Shown here: positions 14,209 through 22,344 of the stretch, in pieces
Layout of the letters: each line of letters begins with the position of its first letter
Position numbering within the stretch: position 1 is the first letter of the stretch
Virus record (IMG/VR): IMGVR_UViG_3300031997_000029
Coordinates: 1 to 38,626 of that record
DNA: 38,626 bases
Source: a virus
Direction: 5' to 3' (one strand)
The notes under the pieces: generated by a model
What the model was told of the DNA's origin: nothing
The model's input: only the letters and a program-made list of their open reading frames with translations
The model's database searches: none
Made by a program: the position numbers and the translations under genes

Positions 14209-14582
14209 GTTATATTCTTTTAGCGGCCCTCCTAGCGCCACCCTCCTACACGGTCGTAGCCTCGCGAGAAGGTTTAATCGGTCATCGCACCGCCTCGGGC
14301 CTAATAATTAAATCCGACTCTGTTTTTGTAGCCTTGCCTTCGCGCAGCGCCCTTCGCCGAATTGTCGTGGTGGAGTATCAAGGACGGCGTGTAGAAGCTC
14401 CTGTATTGGATGTAGGCCCTCATTATACGCGGGATCCCTATTGGCGCCTGGATAGGCGGCCTCGGGCTGAACGTAATCCTCACTGTAATCATGCAGCCAT
14501 TGATCTATCGGATGCACTCTGGGACCAATTAGGTATTCCTCGGGTTCTCGGTTTGGTTCGGGTCACATGGAGGTTTAAATAA
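14205..14582 (+). CDS. Secreted RlpA-like double-psi beta-barrel protein
   Basis: A 125-residue protein with a short hydrophobic N-terminus (MSYILLAALLAPPSYTVVA) that could be a signal peptide or anchor. The rest matches the RlpA/expansin-like double-psi beta-barrel: HRTASGLII, LPSRSALRRIVVVEYQGRRVEAPVLDVGPH and a final AAIDLSDALWDQLGI. In RlpA this barrel is a lytic transglycosylase on denuded glycan with a catalytic Asp, and D-V-GP may represent that Asp. No other endolysin is evident in the window, so this is a candidate cell-wall enzyme, though its position in the replication operon is unusual for one. It overlaps the polymerase stop by 4 bases. Confidence 0.65.
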   Translation: MSYILLAALLAPPSYTVVASREGLIGHRTASGLIIKSDSVFVALPSRSALRRIVVVEYQGRRVEAPVLDVGPHYTRDPYWRLDRRPRAERNPHCNHAAIDLSDALWDQLGIPRVLGLVRVTWRFK

Positions 14583-15268
14583 TGCACATGCCTAGCGGCC
14601 GATGGATCGACCTCAATAATATAAAACCAACCGATATTTGTCTCGAGGATATTGCGCACTGTCTTGCAGGCATCATTCGTTGGGGCGGTTGTACTACTCG
14701 GTGGGAGACCGATGAGGATCATTGTTTGTTTTGTGAAGCCCTGTTAGATCATGCTGTTAAGGTATTAAATGATACACTCCCACGAAAGGCGGATCCCATC
14801 GGAGACCTCTGTGATAACAGCGCAGAATCCCTAAACGCCTGCGTGAGTTTGCTAAATCTAACGCACCTATCGCCCCGACTACGACTCTTAGTAATCCTCC
14901 ATGATGCACACGAAGCCTACGTGGGTGATATACGCCGACCTACAACGGTGGCCTTAGGGATTGAAAAAGTAGTAGTTGCCGCTAAATTGCGGGTGGATAA
15001 TGCAATTTATGCGCATCTAAATCTTGCGCCTCCGGATAAGGCAGAGCGCGAGATCATTCATTATATTGATGACTGGGCCTTAAAACTAGAGGCTCTCTGG
15101 TACATGCACCCTAATGTATTCAAAACAGGACACAAGGTGCCTGAGGTAGTTGCTTCGGAAATGCCACCATGGCATGGGGTTACGACGCATATTTTCGCTA
15201 AGGTGCCCGGCAGCGCTTGGCTCAACCGTGTAAGGAGTCTTCTCGATGCCTGCAATCTATCGACCTGA
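14582..15268 (+). CDS. HD-domain phosphohydrolase (5'-nucleotidase-like)
   Basis: A 228-residue protein of the HD superfamily, closest in pattern to YfbR-type deoxynucleotidases. Candidate metal ligands are H47 (DEDHCLF), H107-D108 (ILHDAHEAYVGDI) and a later Asp (D163 or D164, YIDDWALKLE). HEAYVGDI is highly typical of phage-encoded members. It would remove phosphate from dNMPs, which could cut off a host nucleotide or steer pools towards phage synthesis. The start is coupled to the upstream stop (TAATG), and it overlaps the ligase start by 23 bases. Confidence 0.75.
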   Translation: MHMPSGRWIDLNNIKPTDICLEDIAHCLAGIIRWGGCTTRWETDEDHCLFCEALLDHAVKVLNDTLPRKADPIGDLCDNSAESLNACVSLLNLTHLSPRLRLLVILHDAHEAYVGDIRRPTTVALGIEKVVVAAKLRVDNAIYAHLNLAPPDKAEREIIHYIDDWALKLEALWYMHPNVFKTGHKVPEVVASEMPPWHGVTTHIFAKVPGSAWLNRVRSLLDACNLST

Positions 15269-16079
15269 AGGCATATATAATCCATCCAGGGTGGATGCGG
15301 AAGTTTTATATCTTGAGCCTAAACTCGATGGCCAATTTTTCAGGCTCATCGTGAATAGCCCACAAGATGTGTGCGCCCACGGTCATACTGTTTCTACTAC
15401 TACCGGAGAATATACATATCTACCCGAGGCCCTGGCACAACGCTTGAATGGAGACCTAGGGCTTTTACCTAAGGGCACCATCATGGAGGGTGAACTCGTT
15501 TGGCCTGAACATGAGGCTGCGGAGGTTATTACGGCGATCAAGCAATTTCCGCATAAATTGCGGTTTATGCCCTTTACCTGCCCTATGTGGGCGGGCGAGG
15601 ACCTATCTGCAAAATTATATTTACAAGGGCGCGCACGAGTAGGTAGCAATTTTCCTCTACCTGACTGTTATGTTGCACAGCCAAAACCTTCGCTCGAACA
15701 ATTAGCCGCCATTCATCACCGTTATTGGCCTGCTGCTGAAGGCATCGTCTTTAAACAGTATTGGTACGCCAACTGGTGGAAGTGGAAGCCTGTTCAAACT
15801 GTGGACCTCGTGGTGATGGGTTTCACCGTGGGCACCGCAGGCAAGTGGGATCGTCGACCCAATGCAATGGTTCTAGCTACGGGGGCAGGTACGCCTGCGG
15901 GGCGCTGCGGTAACATGAATGATGTAGCGCGCTGTGAAATTCCGCAACACGTGGGCGAGGTGGTGGAGGTGGCTTTCGACAAGATCACCGTGGATAATAA
16001 ACTGCGATTTCCGCGCTTTGTACGTTGGCGTCCCGATAAGGAGGCGAACGAGTGCAAGGAATTATGCGAACAAATATGA
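15246..16079 (+). CDS. ATP-dependent DNA ligase
   Basis: A compact 277-residue ligase with nucleotidyltransferase and OB domains. Motif I is EPKLDGQFFR with the adenylated Lys at K26. Motif III/IIIa is seen as EGELVWPE (residues 81-88) and LRFMPF. Motif IV is AEGIVFK (164-170), and motif V is WWKWKP (176-181). The C-terminal part (GEVVEVAFDKITVDNKLRFPRFVRWRPDK) is the OB fold with motif VI-like basic residues. It seals nicks during phage replication. A strong TAAGGAG ribosome binding site inside the upstream gene fixes the ATG at 15246. Confidence 0.9.
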   Translation: MPAIYRPEGIYNPSRVDAEVLYLEPKLDGQFFRLIVNSPQDVCAHGHTVSTTTGEYTYLPEALAQRLNGDLGLLPKGTIMEGELVWPEHEAAEVITAIKQFPHKLRFMPFTCPMWAGEDLSAKLYLQGRARVGSNFPLPDCYVAQPKPSLEQLAAIHHRYWPAAEGIVFKQYWYANWWKWKPVQTVDLVVMGFTVGTAGKWDRRPNAMVLATGAGTPAGRCGNMNDVARCEIPQHVGEVVEVAFDKITVDNKLRFPRFVRWRPDKEANECKELCEQI

Positions 16080-16324
16080 AAAAGTTAACCTTTATACTGC
16101 CCCATCTAAGTAGGTATCTAGGCCTCTACCTACCGTTACTTAATACTACTTGCGGGCCTTGGTTACTAATAGGCGGTAGTATTTATCTATTGACTGGGTC
16201 GGAGGGACCAATATACAGCCTTGAATTAGTATTCTTACACCGAGGCGGGCACCAATATAAGCAGGCTAATTGGCGCGCCCTTGTAGAATATATTTGGGAT
16301 AATCACCTATGCGACCAATCGTAA
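16052..16324 (+). CDS. Hypothetical protein, partly hydrophobic
   Basis: A 90-residue frame. The GTG at 16052 is favoured because AAGGAG lies 8 bases upstream; later ATGs at 16064 and 16076 have poorer spacing. The middle is hydrophobic (YLGLYLPLL, PWLLIGGSIYLLTG) but not clearly a membrane helix. Its composition (TLILPHL..., RALVEYIWDNH) is compatible with a small soluble protein too. It overlaps both neighbours by about 16-28 bases. No family is recognised. Confidence 0.45.
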   Translation: MQGIMRTNMKKLTFILPHLSRYLGLYLPLLNTTCGPWLLIGGSIYLLTGSEGPIYSLELVFLHRGGHQYKQANWRALVEYIWDNHLCDQS

Positions 16325-16518
16325 GACTTCGCGTGAGTGGCAGCCTTCATCCCGCAGGCGGCGGATTCTTGACCCTTGCGGGTACCGTTCAGGGCGTCGC
16401 GCCAGATCTGGAACCGCGCATCCGTAAAGCCGTGGCCTGGTTCGAACTTAAACTTCAGGAGAAAATAAATGCCGCAACCCGAGAGCAAGCTAATTCTAGC
16501 CTTTCGAAAGATAGTTGA
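16309..16518 (+). CDS. Small hypothetical protein
   Basis: A 69-residue protein. The C-terminal half is an amphipathic helix (RIRKAVAWFELKLQEKINAATREQAN). Within its 3' end lies the AGGAGAAAAT ribosome binding site of the nuclease gene that follows, so the 50-base overlap may reflect translational coupling. No function is recognised. Confidence 0.45.
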   Translation: MRPIVRLRVSGSLHPAGGGFLTLAGTVQGVAPDLEPRIRKAVAWFELKLQEKINAATREQANSSLSKDS

Positions 16519-16849
16519 ACCACTGCCTTATCATTGGGATGGTGAGAAACTACATGGCGGACTCTATCAGAGTGGCTTACCCGATACTGTATGGACGCGG
16601 CCCGACGGTAAGCAAATTTGGATAGAGTTTAAGGTGGCCCCGAAATGGCGGGTTGAATTACTACAGGGCAGACAACGCTTAATCTGCTTGCGCTGGGCAA
16701 CACGCGGGGTACCGGTCTATGTATTGGGTCAGGATATCACGGGAGGCTGGCTCATGGACCTACGAATTTTTGTGGCCAATCCGAATATTCTATCGCTAAT
16801 AACCACGGGGTATTCCTGGCTACTCGATTTGGTTCATTACATAGAATGA
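16469..16849 (+). CDS. VRR-NUC-like (PD-(D/E)XK) nuclease
   Basis: A 126-residue protein whose core matches the VRR-NUC/Holliday-resolvase-like PD-(D/E)XK fold. GLPDTVW (D39) is the first catalytic Asp, IWIEFKV (E53, K55) is the E-x-K, and a GRQRLICLRWATRGVPVYVLG segment contains the conserved Gln and the helix-turn-strand that follows. It may process branched DNA before packaging. It is the last confident plus-strand gene before the convergence with the minus-strand structural operon. Confidence 0.75.
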   Translation: MPQPESKLILAFRKIVEPLPYHWDGEKLHGGLYQSGLPDTVWTRPDGKQIWIEFKVAPKWRVELLQGRQRLICLRWATRGVPVYVLGQDITGGWLMDLRIFVANPNILSLITTGYSWLLDLVHYIE

Positions 16850-16859
16850 GCGGCGGTGG

Positions 16860-17186
16860 TCAGGCGCCGCTCGAAATATCCAGGGAGGAGAACTTGAGGG
16901 CCCTGGATTTCATCCGCCAATGGCCCTCCGGACAGGGCCACTGGATATTTAACATAAGTTTTCCACCGCAATGGGCACAGGATACATTCGGACAGCCCCG
17001 TTTCATGCACCTATTGCATAATACTAGCGCCTCAGGCGGTATAATCCACGTTATAGGTCCGTCGTGCGGGCACTTATCTGGCATTATGTAGGCCTTCGCC
17101 ATATGCGCCCGCCATGTCACATTATTTCGGCAGGCGTTGCAGTGTGCCCGGCTATGGCAATGTGGCGAGAAGGCCCATTCGCGCAT
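16860..17186 (-). CDS. Cys-rich zinc-binding protein, end of the late operon
   Basis: This 108-residue minus-strand protein has an ordered array of Cys pairs (HCHSRAHCNACRNNVTW; CPHDGP; CNRCMKRGCPNVSCAHCGG). This is unlikely to arise as an antisense shadow, and I associate it with small Cys-rich proteins at the end of tail operons. It starts 4 bases after the stop of the upstream gene, though no strong ribosome binding site is visible. A plus-strand frame of 81 codons (16846-17091) overlaps it and is the rival interpretation; I prefer the minus strand because of the zinc-ligand pattern. Confidence 0.55.
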   Translation of the reverse strand: MREWAFSPHCHSRAHCNACRNNVTWRAHMAKAYIMPDKCPHDGPITWIIPPEALVLCNRCMKRGCPNVSCAHCGGKLMLNIQWPCPEGHWRMKSRALKFSSLDISSGA

Positions 17187-17190
17187 GTTA

Positions 17191-17802
17191 TCACACTGGA
17201 GTTATCGTTGCTGTTCCATTAGCGCCTATAGGGAATGTGTGCTCATTATCTTCATAGCACGGTCCATAGTCATTTGTAAAGACTAAAACACTGGAGCAAT
17301 CATTCTCGGGCTCGCCCGTGAGAAGATCATAAAAGAAATGGGAGCCGCTTAACTCGCGTATCACCAACTCCCAAAAAGTGTCCCTTTTGAGGATGATCTC
17401 GCAGGCCCTTTCGGATGAGGATATGTAAGAGCCCGCGCATTCGTTCGGTGGATCATAACTCGCGATAGTTAAGGTATGGGTTAAATTAAAGGTAGTTCGC
17501 CACCAACAGGTTTTGCCCGGTCCTTCATTTGTAATACGGGTTAGTGTAATGGGCGCACTAAGAAATCCATCCGGGTCTGAATGTAAACCCGCCGTTCCAT
17601 AAACTATGTAGTGGCAGCAAAACTCGAACCCACTCAATACCAATTCCATTGTCTCAGGGGTGGTACCTGGATCGCACAGCCAACAATCACAGCAATTAAC
17701 ACAATTTCCATCCGTATCAAAAACGCGACCCTTACCTTCAGCGTCTACCCCGCGCTTGCCGTCCCCCTGAACCACCGCCTTGCCAAAGCGCCAATGACTC
17801 AT
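17191..17802 (-). CDS. Distal tail protein candidate, Cys-rich N-terminus
   Basis: From the ATG at 17802 (1 base after the upstream stop) the protein has 203 residues; a TTG start 36 bases earlier is possible. The N-terminus has a dense Cys segment (CVNCCDCWLCDPGTTPETM) followed by beta-rich sequence (MELVLSGFEFCCHYIVYG, LTHTLTIASYDPP) and an acidic Cys-containing end. It resembles uncharacterised Cys-knot-like structural proteins encoded after tail genes. Disulphides or metal would stabilise an extracellular virion part. Function is inferred from position only. Confidence 0.55.
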   Translation of the reverse strand: MSHWRFGKAVVQGDGKRGVDAEGKGRVFDTDGNCVNCCDCWLCDPGTTPETMELVLSGFEFCCHYIVYGTAGLHSDPDGFLSAPITLTRITNEGPGKTCWWRTTFNLTHTLTIASYDPPNECAGSYISSSERACEIILKRDTFWELVIRELSGSHFFYDLLTGEPENDCSSVLVFTNDYGPCYEDNEHTFPIGANGTATITPV

Positions 17803-17803
17803 A

Positions 17804-18280
17804 TCATTCAGTTCCGTAACAGGCCACTTGATCCGCAACTTCGTTGATCCAGCCCAGCACTAAAGCACCATCCCGATCATAGTGCGCGTAGCCGAATGTA
17901 GCCTTAATCATTACACCGACGGTTGGCCGCCGCCACATGTGTGGCGAAGCCGTAGGATTGACCGCCGTAAGTAGAGCAGCCTGCGTACCAGGTGCCATGC
18001 CATGCTTAACATCGTAGGTCCAAGAGGCTGCTGCAATATCGGTTCCTTGAGAACCGCCCACCTGTGTAAGCAGGACAGGGAATACAAGATGTATTGAACG
18101 CGGAATGCGGCGCTGTACCGCAGGCACATTTAATTGAATACTGGTACCGCCGGCACCTTTGTTAAGACCAATGCCGGCCTCATCCCCTTGCAGTGTTGCA
18201 AGTTCGCCGTCATGGCGCACTAATGTATTAAGTTTTGCGCGCGCCCGTCGTGAACCGCCCTTAAATTGCTCAATAGCCAT
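17804..18280 (-). CDS. Tail-associated hypothetical protein
   Basis: A 158-residue protein with a basic Gly/Arg-rich start (GGSRRARAKLNTLVRHDGE) and a beta-rich remainder. It is coupled to the upstream gene (TAATG overlap). It lies downstream of the tape measure gene, where distal tail, baseplate or tip proteins are encoded in siphophages. I recognise no specific family. Confidence 0.5.
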   Translation of the reverse strand: MAIEQFKGGSRRARAKLNTLVRHDGELATLQGDEAGIGLNKGAGGTSIQLNVPAVQRRIPRSIHLVFPVLLTQVGGSQGTDIAAASWTYDVKHGMAPGTQAALLTAVNPTASPHMWRRPTVGVMIKATFGYAHYDRDGALVLGWINEVADQVACYGTE

Positions 18281-19191
18281 TAGTTTATACCTTGTGCGGC
18301 GGGCGTATCCCCTACGACAACCCGTAGTAGTGGAAAAGCCACAGCCTGAGGTATTTTAACCTGAACAATGCCCGTGCCCTTTACTAAATCCGACGGCGGC
18401 TGGCCCGTATCAGGGTTAATAAATACAGCATAAGGATCCCAAGTAGCCTCACGGTATTGGAGGGTCAATGCGGCATTAAATGTTAAATCTCCGTCACTGC
18501 TGGTGGCTAGAAACTTTGTTACCATCCAGGTTCGGGCCGCCCCATTGATGCGCATAAACTCATACTCCGCATCATTTACCTTCCCTACCAGCGCCGCTAG
18601 ACAGGCCGCGTAATGGTGAATATCGTTCGTATAGTTTAAGCCCGGTCCGATGGTAATGTTAGATACAACAGGTATTATAATAGGTCCAAATACCCGTAAC
18701 GTAGCTGTAATAGGAAACTTAACCGTAAAGGCGGGTTCCCAGGTGGGCCGATGCATTAAACCGCCCTGGCGGTGCGTCTTGCCAGCCTTTGCCGGATCTA
18801 AAAGGTAACCCGCAGGATAGGCATATTCCGTATAAACGGATGTCCCCGTATAATCCAGATTGGTGTCCACTTGACTCAAGGCGCTATCTACATCGACGGA
18901 GATTGCGGGCAATCCCTTATATACGACGCGCACCCGCACCGTAGTTTGGTTAACCAATTCCGGGATAAACTGCTCCAAATAGGTGGGCACCGTTACGTAG
19001 GAGCAGGGCGAACCGCGCTGGCCAATGAACGTCGACACAGCCGCAACAGCATCATTAAGTATATTCACGTCGGGCCGCCCCTGGGCAGACGTTAACCCAG
19101 TGACTAGAGCTACTCGCGTAATAGCATAGCCACTCTGGATGTGCCGGACCGCCTCGGCACCATTAAATAAATTCCAAGTTACTGTGCTCAT
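18280..19191 (-). CDS. Distal tail/baseplate protein candidate
   Basis: A 303-residue, beta-rich protein without Cys clusters or membrane segments. Features include a WEPAFTVKFPITATLRVFGPIIIPVV core, a Tyr-rich segment (YTEYAYPAGYLL) and a C-terminal PQAVAFPLLRVVVGD. Its ATG overlaps the tape measure stop by 4 bases. Position directly after the tape measure protein is where the distal tail protein (Dit-like) usually lies; the sequence alone does not prove it. Confidence 0.5.
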   Translation of the reverse strand: MSTVTWNLFNGAEAVRHIQSGYAITRVALVTGLTSAQGRPDVNILNDAVAAVSTFIGQRGSPCSYVTVPTYLEQFIPELVNQTTVRVRVVYKGLPAISVDVDSALSQVDTNLDYTGTSVYTEYAYPAGYLLDPAKAGKTHRQGGLMHRPTWEPAFTVKFPITATLRVFGPIIIPVVSNITIGPGLNYTNDIHHYAACLAALVGKVNDAEYEFMRINGAARTWMVTKFLATSSDGDLTFNAALTLQYREATWDPYAVFINPDTGQPPSDLVKGTGIVQVKIPQAVAFPLLRVVVGDTPAAQGIN

Positions 19192-20690
19192 TCTAGGGCC
19201 CCTTCATCCATACCTAAACGGTTAATCCCATCCCTAATCTCGAAGAGCGTATCTAATTTCTTTCCGTTCTCCCGTGTAGCATCCAAGAGATTTTTCGCGG
19301 GATCATCGGGCGAGAGCCAACTGAAATCTATCTGACCTCCCTCAAAAACCTTAAATTGCTCCGCGTGTTTTCCCACACCTTTAGTAGTCTTACCGATATA
19401 AGGCGGCGCTTCAAATGGGCTTAAAGCCAAATTCTTTAAGGCTGTGAAGGTATCCATGAGACTCTTATAACGAGACTCAATTTTAGCCTCCATGGGCCGT
19501 TCAAGTTTATCAATGGCTTGTTGCAAGGCATTAAGTTCACCCATATACTCATACCAGATCTTCGAACCTGGTATTGTAAAGGCCGCTGGAATAGCAGTGA
19601 CTAGGTAGGTAATCTTATGGTGAAGGGCCTCCTGTAAATCACTAAGGTGCTCCAGAGCTACGCTCACTATGGCACAGGCACGCGCCACCGCAGAACCAAA
19701 ACTATCCCACGGACTAGTCGCTGTAACGGACTTAATGGCTTCCGTGGTTTTATCTATGATAGTCTTAACCGGCGTAAAGGCACCTAATAAACCAGCCAAG
19801 CCATAGGCAATCGCCGCGAGGGCGGCTAAGGTCAACGCCGTGGAACTATTAAGAAACATAAATGCCGCAGCTACAGCCTTAACCGCCACGGCAATACCGG
19901 GTAGTACGGGCAGTAATAATAGCAAGCCCGTTGTTACACCCAATAATTTTACCGCCAGCGTTTTATGTTCCTTTGCCCAGGCTTCAAGAATACCCAAACC
20001 TGTTGTGATAAATTGAATGAAGCGCGAGAGATAGGGTAACAGCGGGCTTAACCCATCCCGCAATAGGTTCATAAAAGACTGTCGCAGTATGCCTAGGTTT
20101 CTGGTTAACGTATCCGCCTGTGCCATTGCCCAGCCCGCTGCGGCCGCTTTCATTGCAAGGTTAAACTTTTCATGGGCATCCGTAGTGCGCCTTAAATCCG
20201 GCAGTCGTCGCTGGAGCATAAGAAAATATCCGACCTGTGCCTGTGTAACTGCAATTACGCCTTGTCTTAGGCTTGTATCTAAAACAACAGCTAAACCGCG
20301 CGCTGTTTTCATCATAGCCTCCATGGATTCCATGGGTGCCCCGTAACTAAGCGCCTGGCGCATGGCGTGCAGATATTCAGCCATATCTATACCTGTGAGT
20401 TCAGATAGGCGGCGCGCCATATTAGTTAGTTTAGCTGTATTATTAGTGACCTCCTGCCCTGTTAACTGCAAACCAATTCTAACCTGCTGGATACCTTTCT
20501 CCACCTCCATTAAACTGCGCAATAGATAGCCGGCACTTAAGGCCCCAGCTAGGCGCAGTAATGTACCACGAAGTTGGTCAAACACCGTGGAGAGGGTTCG
20601 AGCGGTAGATTGCGCCGTGGCCATGGCGGATTTATACTGCGTATCACGTGCAGTAATATCCGCATAGACTTCAGTTATCTTAAAACCCAT
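19188..20690 (-). CDS. Tape measure protein
   Basis: A 500-residue protein that is mostly helical, rich in Ala/Leu, with a hydrophobic middle (about residues 240-310: LLLLLPVLPGIAVAVKAVAAAF, LTLAALAAIAYGLAGLLGAF). These are hallmarks of tape measure proteins, which set tail length and help DNA ejection. The start ITARDTQYKSAMATAQ...STVFDQL resembles the N-termini of other tape measures. It follows the tail assembly chaperone genes, as in lambda. At the usual 1.5 angstrom per residue the tail would be about 75 nm, short for a siphophage. Confidence 0.8.
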   Translation of the reverse strand: MGFKITEVYADITARDTQYKSAMATAQSTARTLSTVFDQLRGTLLRLAGALSAGYLLRSLMEVEKGIQQVRIGLQLTGQEVTNNTAKLTNMARRLSELTGIDMAEYLHAMRQALSYGAPMESMEAMMKTARGLAVVLDTSLRQGVIAVTQAQVGYFLMLQRRLPDLRRTTDAHEKFNLAMKAAAAGWAMAQADTLTRNLGILRQSFMNLLRDGLSPLLPYLSRFIQFITTGLGILEAWAKEHKTLAVKLLGVTTGLLLLLPVLPGIAVAVKAVAAAFMFLNSSTALTLAALAAIAYGLAGLLGAFTPVKTIIDKTTEAIKSVTATSPWDSFGSAVARACAIVSVALEHLSDLQEALHHKITYLVTAIPAAFTIPGSKIWYEYMGELNALQQAIDKLERPMEAKIESRYKSLMDTFTALKNLALSPFEAPPYIGKTTKGVGKHAEQFKVFEGGQIDFSWLSPDDPAKNLLDATRENGKKLDTLFEIRDGINRLGMDEGALE

Positions 20691-20692
20691 GT

Positions 20693-20926
20693 TTAAGTTT
20701 CCAAACCATGTTCTCGACGAATCTTATGAAATAAATTAGCCTGGCCCTCAGAACCCATAGGAACACCGCCCGAAAACTCACTCTCAGGCCTAAGGTAATA
20801 CCATAATTGTGGCAGGGTCAGGTCACTGATTTGCGCCGGCGTCCAGCCATAATTCTCTGAAAGGGCTCTAAAAAGTTTTATCCACGCAGTATCCTCATCC
20901 TCCTCAGGGGATTCCGCGTGGTTCAT
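20693..20926 (-). CDS. Tail assembly chaperone, downstream part (T-like), read by -1 frameshift
   Basis: A 77-codon frame (SPEEDEDTAWIKLFRALSENYGWTPAQISDLTLPQLWYYLRPE) typical of the T part of siphophage tail assembly chaperones. The upstream chaperone gene ends with a slippery AAAAAAC, and a -1 slip there continues exactly in this frame, giving a fusion of about 217 residues. An ATG at 20926 overlapping the upstream stop could also allow separate initiation, but fusion is the known pattern. Confidence 0.75.
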   Translation of the reverse strand: MNHAESPEEDEDTAWIKLFRALSENYGWTPAQISDLTLPQLWYYLRPESEFSGGVPMGSEGQANLFHKIRREHGLET

Positions 20927-21345
20927 CCGTTTTTTAAGGCACCTTCAACCTCGTTTAGGGTCTTCGCAGCCTGAAAAATCACGGCTTGCACGGTGGGATC
21001 CTCTAACATTTCCGTGATTAACTCCTGCGTGATATTGGGATGTTTCCGGCAGAGGGAGAGCCGGGCTAACTCCACCGCGGGTTCAGGATCCTGCATAAAA
21101 TCCGTTTCTAGCGGGTGTTTACAGGCCTTGGTTGCCTCATCCCAAAGAATCCTTATATGTTCCGCCGGAGCATCAACCTTAAGCATCAGCGCTGCATCCT
21201 TCTGGGCTTGCTCCAGGATGTAACGCTTAACAAAAGCCCTGGCCTGAGCAAGTTCGCGCAAACCAAGCGGGGCTAGTTCATAAGTTACGCCCTTAAAGAC
21301 TAGGATTTTGGGCGCAGCAGTTAACTTTTCTAGAATTGGATCCAT
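20923..21345 (-). CDS. Tail assembly chaperone, G-like
   Basis: A 140-residue protein between the tail tube and tape measure genes, the canonical position of the tail assembly chaperone. It has a short beta N-terminus (KILVFKGVTYELAPLGLREL) and then a helical body. The start follows AAGGAGAAC on the minus strand. The last codons TTA-AAA-AAC-GGA-TGA contain an in-frame A-AAA-AAC slippery heptamer. A fraction of ribosomes should shift -1 to make the G-T fusion that coats the tape measure protein during assembly. Confidence 0.75.
   Translation of the reverse strand: MDPILEKLTAAPKILVFKGVTYELAPLGLRELAQARAFVKRYILEQAQKDAALMLKVDAPAEHIRILWDEATKACKHPLETDFMQDPEPAVELARLSLCRKHPNITQELITEMLEDPTVQAVIFQAAKTLNEVEGALKNG
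20929..20935 (-). promoter_or_regulatory. -1 programmed frameshift slippery site
   Basis: On the minus strand the heptamer A-AAA-AAC is in the zero frame as xxA-AAA-AAC, 3 codons before the stop. A -1 shift places the ribosome in the frame of the downstream chaperone ORF. Position (between tail tube and tape measure genes), heptamer and frame all match the lambda G/GT paradigm. Confidence 0.75.
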
Positions 21346-21365
21346 GATGTTCTCCTTAAGCTGAA

Positions 21366-21773
21366 TTAAACAGGCATCGTAAAGATGCCATTGACCAAGA
21401 AATCACACTGGTAACTAATCTTACCCTTTACCTCGCTAACGATTGGGACACTCGTGATGCTGGCCTTCGGAATATCCACATATTTGGAAGCATCCAGATA
21501 CAGTTTCAGGGCCACCGAAGCACCAATATTGATGGAAGGCGATACCAGGGCAAAGGGACTTAGGACGTCAAAGTCCGCCTTAAAATTGCCCTTGCCACCA
21601 ATAGTGGTGAGTACATGGGATTCATACACCTGACCTCGGACCACGACATAATCGCCGGTATTCGTCGTATCTTCGGTCTTAGCGTCCGCGGTGAATTCCC
21701 AACTCTTCACATGAAGAGTCGCGGAACCTGCCTTAACGACGCCTAATTGTCCACTCAGAAATTGTTGTGCCAT
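21366..21773 (-). CDS. Major tail (tube) protein candidate
   Basis: A 135-residue beta-rich protein: GSATLHVKSWEFTADAKTEDTTNTGD and GKGNFKADFDVLSPF resemble tail-tube beta-sandwich proteins, and GKISYQCDFLVNGIFTMP forms the final strands. It lies immediately before the chaperone genes, where the tube protein is usually encoded. The size fits a tube subunit. Confidence 0.65.
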   Translation of the reverse strand: MAQQFLSGQLGVVKAGSATLHVKSWEFTADAKTEDTTNTGDYVVVRGQVYESHVLTTIGGKGNFKADFDVLSPFALVSPSINIGASVALKLYLDASKYVDIPKASITSVPIVSEVKGKISYQCDFLVNGIFTMPV

Positions 21774-21814
21774 AAATTAAGCCTCTCAAAAGGGTTAGAG
21801 TTTCAATCCTACGT

Positions 21815-22342
21815 TCAGGCGGATTCGCCAATAAATACCACATCATACTGCAAACCCAAACTACCGCTCAGATTTGTGATCTTGATACCATCCTTGCTCC
21901 CGCCTGCAAGCGTGCCCAAAAAGCCATCCGCAGAGTCACATGCAATCACCGCGATGCCACCCGCCGGAAGTAGTGGAATTGTCGGGCAATTATCAGGAGG
22001 CGTAGCCCCAGGTTCGATCTTCATAGTCGCGATAGTTGGCGATGCCAGCAGATCGGAGGTATTACGAATGATGATGGCTTTAACCTTCGCGAGAGAAATG
22101 GTCCCGCCAAAACCATTAGTAAGAGCGCCCACCAGGTCCAATGTCTCATTCGCACTCGCATTTAGCGTGCGCCGATCCGAGAACTGTTGATTCGCCGCGA
22201 GGGCACCAGTGCCAAAAACAAGAGCGAAAGCCTTGGAAAAGGACAAACTCTCCTGTGGCGTAGAAAGGTCAAGAGCTTTTTGCGACACCACCGCCAAGGA
22301 CACATCCAAGCCTACCACCAAATTCGTGAGGTCTGTAGCCAT
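21815..22342 (-). CDS. Structural tail/virion protein
   Basis: The ATG at 22342 has AGGAG 7 bases upstream and is preferred over a TTG 6 bases earlier; the protein has 175 residues. It contains FSDRRTLNASANETLDLVGALTNGFGGTISLAKVKAIIIRN, a pattern I recognise from uncharacterised phage structural proteins, and a beta-rich C-terminus. It sits between the tail completion gene and the tail tube gene, so a second tube or decoration role is possible. Confidence 0.55.
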   Translation of the reverse strand: MATDLTNLVVGLDVSLAVVSQKALDLSTPQESLSFSKAFALVFGTGALAANQQFSDRRTLNASANETLDLVGALTNGFGGTISLAKVKAIIIRNTSDLLASPTIATMKIEPGATPPDNCPTIPLLPAGGIAVIACDSADGFLGTLAGGSKDGIKITNLSGSLGLQYDVVFIGESA

Positions 22343-22344
22343 GA

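Noticed and set aside
16846-17091. Plus-strand 81-codon ORF coupled to the nuclease gene
   Set aside because: It overlaps a minus-strand frame with an ordered Cys-pair array that fits a zinc protein better. The choice is not certain.
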